From Chromera velia (lineage: Eukaryota; Sar; Chromeraceae): 24,971 nucleotides of DNA. Below the pieces are notes generated by a model. It did not search any database and had not been told where the DNA came from. It saw only the letters and a program-made list of their open reading frames with translations. The position numbers were made by a program, and so were the translations under genes. The stretch covers positions 1 through 24,971 of the forward strand of contig JAHBMJ010001851.1 of the NCBI GenBank assembly GCA_018398765.1, in the 5' to 3' direction. How positions within the stretch are numbered: the first letter of the stretch is position 1; each line of letters opens with the position of its first letter. Positions 10,578 to 19,133 of this stretch are shown piece after piece.

Positions 10578-11641
10578 GTGCGTGTGTCTGTGTGTGTGTA
10601 TGTGTGTGTGCGTACGCGCGCGCGCGCGCGTGTGTGTGTATGTGTGTGTACGCGTGTGTGTGTGTGTGCGTGTGCATTGCAGGTTCTTTGAGGAGGACAT
10701 GCTTCATCCCAACAAGGTCTGTGCGCGTGTGCTGCTTAGATTTGCGTTTTATGATGTCTTACGATCTGCGAGAGAAGTTGTCCAGGTCTTCGACAGCTGT
10801 GCGCGCAGGTTTCTTTCTATTTTCAAAAGAGAGCTAACGTTGCCTTTTCCCCATCTGTAAGGGAGACTGAACATCGGATTGTCAATAAGTCGTGTGTTCC
10901 CCTTCGTCCATCGGTCTTCGTGCTGGACACAGTCGAAGAAGGACAGGTCTTCGCTCTTCGGATCTTTTGGTGCATGTCAATCAGTTTCTCTCATTCAATC
11001 TGTCGGCCGCTCAAAACCCTCTCCAGAAATCGAATAGAGAAAACGCGCACATAGAAGCAAAAAACATAAACAGAAACAGAAGAGAGATTCTCTGATCTGA
11101 GTGGTTGAGCGAAACACTGAGCGATCGAACTTGTCCTGTCTGTCTGACCTTTTTGTGTGGCTGCATGCAGGTTGCGATCGACTTTGTGTGGAGGCGCCTC
11201 GCTGGTGCTCTGTTGACCGCAGAGTGTGAGGCTGGAACGAGGGAGGTTGAGGGTCTGAATCGTGCAGCGATGCATCGTCCCTTTTGGCCAGGCAGCGAGA
11301 AGCACAAGGAGTTTCTCCACAAACAAATGAAGAGGGCAGAAGCGCTTGAAAGAGAACACGTGGGTAAATTTGCCCGCGTGGGAATTGTTTTCAATTTGTG
11401 AGGTGTAGACGAGCACGTCGTGGATGGTTGAGGGGTTCTGTGTGGATGTTTCGTGTTTCAGGCATTGGCGATTCGAGTCGGTGAGTGACTTAGTGATCGA
11501 GTGAGTGAGTGAGTGAGTGACTGAGTGAGTGAGTGAGTGAGTGAGTCACGCGTGTATATTTCAGATGGCACCAAGGAGGGACGAAGAAGAGAAGCTGAAC
11601 GGAGAATAATGGCAAGATTTGATGAGGAACAAAGAGATTGA
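7966..11641 (+). CDS. GSCFA-domain (SGNH-hydrolase-like) protein
   Basis: Six exons, 7966-9163, 9816-10005, 10683-10716, 11171-11359, 11462-11480 and 11565-11641, join in perfect phase to 568 residues ending on TGA. The ATG at 7966 follows a TTG-started extension that I rejected. Residues 1-13 ([13 protein letters not shown]) look like a signal peptide or anchor, followed by a basic, disordered linker. The GSCFA domain begins near 123 with [20 protein letters not shown]; the name motif reads GSCFS at 141-145. Further family blocks follow: [56 protein letters not shown] (split by intron 1), [25 protein letters not shown] (introns 2 and 3) and HRPFWPGS. Acidic inserts make it longer than the roughly 300-residue bacterial members. 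The family is known mainly from bacteria and its substrate is not established; esterase-like activity is inferred from fold membership. Confidence 0.88.
10187..10324. repeat. 23-bp minisatellite, six copies, in GSCFA intron 2
   Basis: There are six head-to-tail units of the form CCTCTCTTTAGATCAACCCC plus ATT, with one to five substitutions per copy. Each unit ends its pyrimidine tract in TTTAG or TGTAG, so it carries six potential branch/acceptor-like sites within the intron 10006-10682. Confidence 0.85.
10541..10678. repeat. (GT)n/(CG)n compound microsatellite in GSCFA intron 2
   Basis: GT tracts interrupted by TA and CG steps, with a CGCGCG core near 10616-10630, run almost up to the acceptor at 10682. 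Open frames across it are artefacts. Confidence 0.9.
11481..11547. repeat. (GAGT)n tract starting at a 5' splice site
   Basis: GTGAGT at 11481 is the donor of the 84-nt intron 11481-11564. The intron then repeats GAGT units to about 11547, with interruptions (GACTTAGTGATC). Nearly the whole short intron consists of copies of its own donor word. Confidence 0.75.
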
Positions 11642-12331
11642 ATCGTCAATGAGGGTTTTCGTGCCCGATTGATTGAAAGTTTTCTTTCATAACATCTGCA
11701 TTTGGTCGCATTTATGTGTGGCACACGCGTTTGTGTTTTTTGTGTCCATGTGTTTGTACGTGTATCTGTATAGTTCGACGTATGTGCGGACGTGTATACA
11801 TGTGTGTCTGTCTGTGCGTGTGCGTATGTGTTGCAGGAGAATCTGGACCTCTTCAGGCTGAAAAATGCGTTCCAAAAAGAGTTGAACTCATGCGGGGATG
11901 ACCCAACAGAAGGAACATGACGTGCCAGCACTGCCAGGTATTGAATGTGATCGATCGATGTACTGATACATCTACTGATGCATAACAAACTAGCTGGTAT
12001 TTAACCAGGACCAGGTATCATAATAAGTATACAGCTTAGGCAGGCGACCTTTGAAGCAGCCGAGTCTGAGCCGACTGGGAAATAAACTAGGAAATAACAA
12101 AATCTAGCTTTAAAATGTGTTGGAGAGATTTAAGTTTTCGCTGAGATTTAGACTCTACCCCATCCCTATTGATCCCAAATTTAATTACTGGTCGTTCTGA
12201 TTCAAACCTAGATTCAAACTATCTAGCAAACTATTAAATTATTACTTATCAATATTAAGTTAATGAAACAAAAAATTAAATTACTTGTTATTTTGCTAAG
12301 ACTTTCTTGCTACCATGATATTTAATTTTGC
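11642..12331. other. 3' flank of the GSCFA gene and left half of an AT-rich island
   Basis: Apart from the possible exon at 11837 I see no gene. From about 11940 the sequence turns AT-rich. It is interrupted by the transposon at 12332 and appears to resume at 19153-19400. The last eight bases, 12324-12331, are the left copy of the target duplication AATTTTGC. Confidence 0.5.
11837..11920 (+). other. Possible alternative last exon of the GSCFA gene
   Basis: After the acceptor TTGCAG at 11836, 28 codons beginning ENLDLFRLKNAFQKEL run to a TGA at 11918-11920. The frame fits directly onto exon 4 (end 11359, phase 0), replacing the small exons 11462-11480 and 11565-11641. Either isoform gives a charged helical tail. 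Confidence 0.35.
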
Positions 12332-12350
12332 TAGGGTTGGTAAATGCCGT
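12324..12350 (+). repeat. Left target duplication and left terminal inverted repeat
   Basis: 12324-12331 is AATTTTGC; 12332-12350 is the 19-bp terminal repeat. Weaker similarity to the right arm may extend inward about 30 bp (CGA, CAACAC words). Confidence 0.85.
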
Positions 12351-12380
12351 CAGTACCGAATATCGACATTTGCAACACCT

Positions 12381-12401
12381 CTACATCAGTGGGTTAACTC
12401 A
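12381..12401 (+). repeat. Left copy of an inner 21-bp inverted repeat
   Basis: The sequence CTACATCAGTGGGTTAACTC plus A is perfectly repeated in inverse at 18328-18348. It starts 49 bp from the left tip, but its partner is 804 bp from the right tip. It could be the end of a second element nested in the first. Confidence 0.8.
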
Positions 12402-12411
12402 AGCTATGTTT

Positions 12412-12562
12412 CAATAATGATTACCCAATACCAATAGTCACTCTATTCATTTCTAATCATTAGTCAGGTATTATGTAAATGGATAATCATTATGTGAATA
12501 TAATGATTATTTTGCTATAATGATTATGCATTTAATCAAAATCAATCAATGATTAGAAATGA
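12412..12562. repeat. Left cluster of subterminal TAATSATTA motifs
   Basis: ATAATGATTA, TAATCATTAG, ATAATCATTAT, ATAATGATTAT (twice) and AATGATTAG fall within 150 bp. A matching cluster lies just inside the right inner repeat (18155-18330). Clustered short subterminal repeats are usual transposase binding sites in hAT and CACTA elements. Confidence 0.65.
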
Positions 12563-12873
12563 ATATAGTGACTATCCGTTTCAAATACTCATTATGCGTA
12601 ACGTTTGCTTCATCACCATATGGCAGCTATTATGGCTACCATGTAGTGCCTTTCTCGGGCTGTCTGATGTTCAACCAACTAGTCAACGAGCTTGCGATCG
12701 ATCTACACAACCAGACAAGAAATGGAAGGGGACCTGAATAAATGGACGTTAAGGAGGAGGACACCTGACATGCAGACAGGTGAAAGGAGCTTTTCTGACA
12801 TTAGAGAGAAGAGAGGAGAGAGAAGAGAGCAGAGAGCTTTTCCTTTTTTTCCCTTCGTTCTCCTCCCCCTTCG

Positions 12874-13279
12874 ACACCTGACCTCTGTGTGAATGAATGG
12901 ACAGAGGAGACATCGTTGCATAAATGGGAGGACACCTGACCTCTGTGTGAATGAACGGACAGAGGAGACGTCGTTGCATGAATGGGAGGACACCTGACCT
13001 CTGTGTGAATGAATGGACAGAGGAGACATCGTTGCATAAATGGGAGGACACCTGACCTCTGTGTGAATGAACGAACAGAGGAGACGTCGTTGCATGAATG
13101 GGAGGACACTTGACCTCTATGTGAATGAACGGACAGAGGAGACGTCGTTGCATGAATGGGAGGACACCTGACCTCTGTGCAAATGAACGGACAGAGGAGA
13201 CGTCGTTGCATGAATAGGAGGACACCTCACCTCTGTGTGAATGAACGAACAGAGGAGATGTCGTTGCAAGAATGAATGA
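12874..13279. repeat. 58-bp minisatellite, seven copies
   Basis: Seven head-to-tail 58-bp units begin ACACCTGACCTCTGTGTGAA and differ by a few bases each. A partial match (GGAGGACACCTGAC) also lies near 12756. Copies 1 and 3 share ATGGACAG...ACATCG variants, suggesting a higher-order 116-bp duplication. Because 58 is not a multiple of three and the unit lacks stops on the minus strand, all three minus frames are open; the resulting 130-158-codon frames are not genes. It lies directly behind the TGA of the minus-strand transposon gene. Confidence 0.92.
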
Positions 13280-13309
13280 ATGGAAGGAGGAAAGGTGGAT
13301 GCAAGCACA

Positions 13310-16266
13310 TCAATAATGTCGGGCCTTGTACACGCCGGCGGGACGTCCCGACCCGGCAGAGAAGGACGACGAAGACGAAAAAGATTCGTTTCGCACAGCC
13401 AGAGCTGTAGGAGCAACACGGCGGAAGCCCTGGGACTGTGTGCCGACCACACGCAAACCTCCGCCCCCCTTCTTGCTGGCTCCGCGAGGCCCCCCCTCGC
13501 CCTTGTTGGCAGTTTTTTTCTTCTTCTGAATCTCCACGAGCTGCTTGAGCAGCTCCTTCTCCTTCTTGGCATCATCTTCATTCTCTTTCTCGGCATCATC
13601 CTCATTCTCCTTCTCGGCATCATCCTCATCGGAGTGGAAGAGACCTCCTCCCTCCGTAACCTCTCCCTCTCCCATCGCAATATCCCACTCCTCCTCCTTC
13701 TGCTCTTCGGCATCTCTGCCCTTCTCCCCTTCCTCCTGCACCTCCTCCACCCCACCCTGTCCGACCTCTGCGAGATCATTTGCCTCTCCTTCCACGCCCC
13801 CCCCCCCCCCATTTCTACCTCCCTCCCTCCCCTCTCTCTCTGTCTTCTCACAATCGAAGTGAAGGAACCTGTTGCTCTGCTTCCACAGTTTTGAGAAAGT
13901 AGCATCGGTCTACTTAGAGCGGGGTGGGAGGAGGGAGGTCCCGAGGTAGGCACTAAGGGCATCCACTCTTTTGTCCAATCGCTCTACCTCAGAACTGTCT
14001 GCTGGCGGGTGCGCAGACCCCTCCTTCAAGATGGAGACGGCATCTGCTTGAGACCTCTGGAGAAACTCGATGAAGTGACTGTCAACAAGGTGGTGAACAT
14101 CAGTCACCCACTTTCTGGATGTGTCCCTAGGAGATACCCCTGCGATGAGCTGCAATTGGACAAACAAAAAAAAGAAGTCTGAAGGACATATGTAGACATA
14201 TGTAGAGAGAGAAAGAAACAGAGAAAGAGAAACAGAGAGAGAGAGAGAGAGAGAGAATGAGAAAAAGAGAGAGAGAAAGAGAGAGGAAGAGAGAAAGAGA
14301 GAGAGAGAGAGAGAAACAAACTGACCAACGAGAGAGAGAAAGAGAGACGGAGGGAGAGCGGGAGAGAGAGAGAGGAGTGAAAAAGAAAGAGACGAGAGAA
14401 AAATTCTTTTTCTCACCTTTGCGTTGTACGAAATCGCTTTGGCTGTCTCCGATTATGTCACACCTTGAGATCCGTTGGGCGCAAAGCCCTTGAAGTAGGA
14501 CTCGGGGAACCACTTGCCTCCCTCGAGCGCCTTGATCGCCTGAGTGGCAAAGTCCGCAACTGTCTTCGGACCTAAGAGGATCGTTGGACAGAGGAAGTCG
14601 GTGTTGTTGGACGACCACATCTCAATGGTGTCGAGGGGTATTTTCAGAGTGTTGTAGCAGAAGGTCATAAGATGCACTGGTGCAGCAAACAGCTTTCCTG
14701 CTGTACCTGCGATGCTGCAGAAAGGGAAGAGATAGGAAGAGAACGGGGGGGAAACATGAAGAACAATCGAAGACATGGGAGCACAATGGGAGAGAAAGAG
14801 CCTTGGAGGGGGTAGAGGGAAGCGAAAGACAGCGAGAAAGACAAAAAGAAAGGGGAAGAAAAAAGCGGTGAAGACGAAGCGAAGATAGCGAGAAAGACAA
14901 AGAGAAAAGGGAAGAGAAAAGCGGTGAAGACGAAGCGAAAGACAGCGAGAAAGACAAAGAGACCAACCTCTTCAGCTCGGCAAACTTTCCATAGAACGCT
15001 GGGCCCCCTGTGTCCGAACTCCCACACTGAGCCTCAATGGCCTCAGTGGCGGACAGGAAGGATGTAGCATTCTTTTCGGGCTAGAAGTGCACGATGGTGG
15101 ATGGGAAGTCTTTGTTGAACTCCTTGTAGAAGACGTTGTGGACGGCCTCGAACATCTTGGATATCAGGTTGTTATTGTCCACAGTAGTTCGGTTTGCGAC
15201 ACCCACCACCGTCTCCTCCAACACCTTGATGCGAGGGTTCTTCCCTTTTTGATGCTCCCAATCCAGGATGTTCCCTTGCTTCATCGACTCAATGGAAGGA
15301 AACGCTCCAAAGAAATGTGGATCGCAACGAGTGACGTCACCGCTGCAGAGAAACCAAGAGTCAAGTGGTCTGATGAGGGATAGAACGAAGAAGACAAGGT
15401 AAAGCTGATGCAAGACGGGTACAGACGGCGGTGAGGTAAGAGAACGAAGGCAGTCACCAGAGGGGAAAGGGGTCTTTCCAACCACAGGATGCGAAGAAAG
15501 GAGAGTTCAAGTAAGATAGATAGATAAGGAGTCTGATCGTGGTGAGCGAAGGCAGAGAAAAAAAGGAGACGGGAACAACAGCAAAGATATACTCTCAGTG
15601 AGTGCGAATCACTGACCGCGCAAAGAGGAAGAAGAGGTTTCCGAGACCGATGTAGTCTTCGTTGGACACGATCCCCTCAACATGCTGCGAAAAGGCGGCA
15701 GTCAGCGGGCTTGGGCCCTTTTTCCCCCTCTTCGAAAGCAGCTTCGGCTCTTCGAATCGGCCGGACTCAACCGTCTCTTCCTCCATCACTGGGGTTGAAG
15801 CAATGGAGAGCGGGAGCCCTCGAAGGTTCTGGACACTAGGGCGGGGTTCTCGGAGGATTTGACGCACCTCTGCTGCGATGACGAGCTTGAGCAGTTTCTC
15901 AAAAATCCACAGCCGTGTGTCGATGTACTCTTTGATCTTCTTCCAGTCCTTCAGTCGCGCAGCCTTCTTCTCGAGGGCCTTCATCTCTTTGTTGACGACG
16001 TCAACAGCAGATCTCTTCTTTCTTTTTCCCTCCGACGTGTCATCAAGCTCAGTGTCGGAGTCTGCCTGGTGCGAGGAGGCCTCGACCTTGGCAACTTTCT
16101 TTTTTGGATTTTTCCCTCGGAACTTTTCTACAGTTGTTGTTGCTGCTGCTGCACCATCAGCTGTCTCTGCAGCACACCTCGATCCCGCAGTATGCTGTCT
16201 CTTCAGCACTTTCTTCTTATCCTTTACACCACCCAGAAGCGGTGGCTTTGGCCTGTGCCCTGACAT
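13310..16266 (-). CDS. Unrecognised transposon-borne gene with three in-frame TAG/TAA codons
   Basis: Exons 16266-15617, 15342-14968, 14714-14417 and 14149-13310 join in perfect phase (2, 2, 0) to 721 codons ending on TGA. Donors are GTCAGT, GTTGGT and GTGAGA; acceptors are all CAG. Inside the frame lie TAG (15083-15081), TAA (14455-14453) and TAG (13912-13910), each with coding-like sequence on both sides, for example IVHF-stop-PEKNATSFLSA and LLPPRSK-stop-TDATFSKLW. The N-terminus is Lys-rich (KDKKKVLKRQ, KNPKKKVAK, GKRKKRS), likely nuclear. The middle has WSSNNTDFLCPTILLGPKTV and GGKWFPESYFKGFAPNG. The tail after the third stop is acidic, with a 9-residue EDDAEKEN-type repeat, then Gly/Lys-rich. 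No family recognised. Conventionally, translation would end at 15081. The stops may be decay, readthrough or missed splicing. Confidence 0.55.
14208..14373. repeat. (GA)n-rich tract in an intron
   Basis: Imperfect GAGA/GAAA repeats fill most of the 267-nt intron between exons 3 and 4 of the minus-strand transposon gene. On the minus strand this is a long CT tract ahead of the CAG acceptor at 14150. Ser/Leu-rich open frames over it are artefacts. Confidence 0.85.
14822..14965. repeat. About 57-bp minisatellite, 2.5 copies, in an intron
   Basis: Units beginning GCGAAAGACAGCGAGAAAGA start near 14822, 14879 and 14935; the last is cut by the exon boundary at 14968. Its period is close to the 58-bp satellite at 12874, but the sequence differs. 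Confidence 0.7.
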
Positions 16267-16782
16267 GAACGAAAGGCGAACAGGGCGACTCAGAGACGGA
16301 AGAGAGAAGAAAGTGTATCCTCGATCGAAGTGAAAAAAACTGTGCGTATGCGTAGGGATTGCGTGTCACCACAGGAGCACACGAGGTTCAATCAGGTGTG
16401 ATGCAACAATTTTGAAGAGGTTGTAAGCGAACACAGAAGCAACAAAGACGTCACCTCAGGGCAGTGAAGAACGACTTGTTGTTCTGGAGGAGTGACTTTT
16501 TTTTTTGCACGTACGCCAATGCGGAGCGCGGCAGCGCATGCACGCATCGGCACGCATGGGCCGGGCAGCGCGTCCAGGAGGCGATATATATGCACATGCA
16601 GCGACATGCAGCGCAACACTGCGCAACGGGGAAAAGCAACCTGCAGCGTTCAGCAGCCTCTCTCTGCTATCTCTTTCTGTTCCTCTTTCTGAAGCATTCG
16701 GTCAGCAAGTAGCCTCAAAAGTCGCCTCATTCCGCCTCAAGCAGCCTCAAGTAGCCTTCTGTTCTGTAAACGCGGTGCCGTT
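16267..16782. promoter_or_regulatory. Divergent promoter region of the transposon with TATA-like box
   Basis: The 516 bases between the two divergent transposon genes contain GCGCATGCACGCATCGGCAC from 16535 and an ATATATAT run at 16584-16591, about 195 bp before the plus-strand ATG. Short direct repeats of CAGCCTCAAG-type decamers occupy about 16705-16758, where the plus-strand 5' leader would be. The CATGCAGC word repeats near 16595-16612. Confidence 0.4.
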
Positions 16783-18144
16783 ATGGCTCCAACTCGAAAG
16801 CCGCCCCGTGGGAAGGGCCTGGGGAAAGGAGCCAGAGGTCGTGCTCTGTTTGAAAGATCGTCGCAAAAGTTTGGAGATGTGGGCGTGTGGCGATGCCCTG
16901 GACCAGGGTGCGGATGGACGATTCGACATTCCGGCCCCATATCCAAAAATTCTTTTATTGCCAATCATCTGCGAGACGCACACAGAATGACGCTGGGGGA
17001 GGCCCAGCTTCAAGCGCGGTCTGCCTTCCGAGAACCCGGGGCGGTGGACGATGTATTGTATGATGCCTCACCGCATGATGGGGGCTACTTTGGGGGTGAG
17101 CAGGAGCACGATTCACATGCAGATGGTGCAGACGGCGATGGAGGTTGAGAGGACGAGAGCGATAGCGACAGCTCCAAGTGGGAGGGCACTCATCTATGTA
17201 CAAGTTCCTTTCATGCATCTCTCCTAAAGAATTTGGAGGAAGGAAGTCGCTCTGTGACCGTATGCATTTGCTTGAGCAGCTGTAAGAAGTTTTTTCATCT
17301 AGAGACGCAGAGAGACGTCGAAGGTGGTTAAGAGAGCTGCGCAAGAGAGTGGAGAAACAGGTGTTTGGGTTGGTTGGCGAAATGTCTCTCCCTTTCTCCA
17401 TCACTGGAGAGCGCGCGATTGGAGGAGGAAAAGAAATTTCTTCTCTTCTCGCCTCTTTTCTTCTGACTGTTGTGCTGCGACATTCAGGTCCTGCAGACGA
17501 GCGAGAACAGAAGGTGAAGTCAATCGCAGAAGAGATTGAGGCAAAGTGTCGGGTGCGTGTTTTTTGATCTGGAGTCTTCCAGAAGAAAAACACGTTGAAG
17601 AAATGCATGCTCCGAAGTATATCGCAGCCTGAGCAGATTGAAGGGGGGGTTGTAGATGACTTGAAGGAAGAAGCCATCTCTTTTCGTGCATGGTTTTCAG
17701 GGCATCGGGGAATGATCAGCAATACAGCAGTCTTTGATGACGTGCTGTGTGATCTTTGTACGTCGTTCAGGGGTGTTCCGTTGCAGTCTCTTCCATATGT
17801 ACAGGGGGGGGATTCTGTTGTGGGTGGGCGGCTTCGTCTTATCTTCAGTGCATGTCGTGCCACAACCTGGCATGCAGCTTCATGATTTGAGTTCAGATCT
17901 TCGGCAGCTGTGCCAATTGAATGCGAATTTTGTTTTCCTCCGTTTGTGGAAAAAACTTGAGTTCCACGCGACTGAAGTGTGGCCTCGTGCAAAATTAATT
18001 CCATGGTGTAAGTATACTGAGCTTGGACAGTATGCTATTCTTCCGACTGACTCGGTGGCTGATCGCATTCGCATTATGCCAGATTTCCTTTGCGGAAAAG
18101 AGGGACGAAAGAAGCTGTGTGGCTGGATTGATACATATTCATGA
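16783..18144 (+). pseudogene. Broken transposon gene with N-terminal BED/C2H2-like zinc finger
   Basis: The ATG at 16783 opens 121 residues: a basic start (PTRKPPRGKGLGKGARGR), then a finger with C38, C43, H62 and H67 (WRCPGPGCGW, NHLRDAH), like the BED fingers of hAT transposases, then an Asp/Gly-rich stretch ending at TGA 17146-17148. The same frame continues acidic (EDESDSDSSKWEG). Coding-like sequence then shifts frame near 17190 and runs to about 17880, crossing TAA 17283-17285 and TGA 17565-17567, with FSITGERAIGGGKEISSLL and RAWFSGHRGMISNTAVFDD. A further frame change near 17880 leads to WKKLEFHATEVWPRAKLIPW and LCGWIDTYS, ending on TGA at 18144. One or two breaks could be unrecognised introns. 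No RNase-H catalytic or hAT dimerisation motif is evident. Confidence 0.55.
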
Positions 18145-18154
18145 AAAACATGTG

Positions 18155-18330
18155 AATAATGATTAGTCTGATTAGATGTTTCTTATGAACGGATAATGAT
18201 TGTTCTGATTAGGTGCTTCTCATAATCATTATGCGTTTCTCTAACAGTATGTCAATAATCATTATTAAAATTATTTAATGACCTACTAATGATTATTGTT
18301 TTACCTTAATCAGTCACTAATCATTAGTGA
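18155..18330. repeat. Right cluster of subterminal TAATSATTA motifs
   Basis: AATAATGATTAG, ATAATGATTG, ATAATCATTATG, ATAATCATTATT, CTAATGATTATT and CTAATCATTAG occur in 176 bp between the plus-strand pseudogene and the inner repeat, mirroring the left cluster. Confidence 0.65.
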
Positions 18331-18348
18331 GTTAACCCACTGATGTAG
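18328..18348 (-). repeat. Right copy of the inner 21-bp inverted repeat
   Basis: It is the exact reverse complement of 12381-12401. Outside it follows TGCCGACATCGGTA, which weakly echoes the DNA left of the other copy (TACCGAATATCGACA, inverted), so the inner repeat may extend further in degenerate form. Confidence 0.8.
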
Positions 18349-19133
18349 TGCCGACATCGGTATTTAAAAATATTTGAAAATTGAAACGACATTTTGTAGC
18401 CAAAGTGGCATTTAGTGTGCAGCATATAGATATCAATAGATTAAACACGCAAAACGTGTGCATAAAAAGGATTTTTTAGCGTTTATTTTCGTACACGTGT
18501 GCGTTTTTAATTTGTATGCATGCAGTTAATTGGTATTAAATTTGTATGCATACATGTGCATGAATTAATTTTTCAATGCGGCCCGATCGATCGAGATGTC
18601 TCTCTCATACTGCATGTGTGTATCAATATATAATGATTCATTGAAGAGTTCATCGTGAGCTTTTAATTGATCTATTCTTATCCTTTGTTGTATAATCCGT
18701 CCATCGTATACTTAATCTATTCATCTCTCCTTTTTCTAGTGACACAGAAAACTAGATAGAAAAAGAACAGAAAGTGTCAATAAAAAGCGTAGCAGAGCAG
18801 CTTGATCGACTGTTTGCCTTGGCATGGTCGGGGAATGCTTGGTTTTTCAACAGCATAGAGAATGAGTGGTTGCGAACAGGTGTTGCCTCTCTAGCGATTG
18901 CCTCCCCAAAGTCGCTAAAGAAATCAAACAGGTATTGCTAGAGGTATTGTCGCAGCTTTTTGATAGTCAGTTCATCTAGTTTGGCAACTTTGGTACACTT
19001 TTGTCAAAGACTGACACTGTTAGTCTAGGTAAACTATGAAATGTTGGCGCAGTGCGCACTGTATTGAAACATAAATATCGTTGTCGACCAGTGCCATTTA
19101 TACGTTTAGTGTTGATAACGGCATTTATCGCCC
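18349..19133. other. AT-rich right arm of the transposon
   Basis: This 785-bp interval has no counterpart on the left side, where inner repeat and tip are 30 bp apart. It holds TGCATGCATAC-like words near 18515-18555, a near-duplicate ACACGTGTGCGT/AACGTGTGCAT pair around 18455-18505, and the fragment at 18756. It may be an insertion in the arm or the body of an outer, older element. Confidence 0.45.
18756..18941 (+). pseudogene. Coding-like fragment, possibly hAT-transposase-derived
   Basis: A frame open from 18756 to the TAG at 18939-18941 includes SVAEQLDRLFALAWSGNAWF and FNSIENEWLRTGVASLAI. The pattern of an aromatic/small-residue helix, then F-N-S-I-E-N and later PKSLKKS resembles the segment before the catalytic core of hAT/DUF659 transposases (G-PFN-ve-P-F, then P-S-r). 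The fragment has no start codon and lies between the inner repeat and the right tip. A donor-like CAGGTATTG precedes the stop. The assignment is tentative; chance is possible. Confidence 0.3.

Noticed and set aside
12703-13225. Three overlapping minus-strand frames of 130-158 codons with repeated CPPIHATTSPL-type motifs
   Set aside because: All read the same 58-bp satellite in different frames; no start context or flanking exons support them.
14104-14618. Ser/Leu/Phe-rich minus-strand frames over 14200-14400
   Set aside because: They translate a CT/GA tract in an intron.
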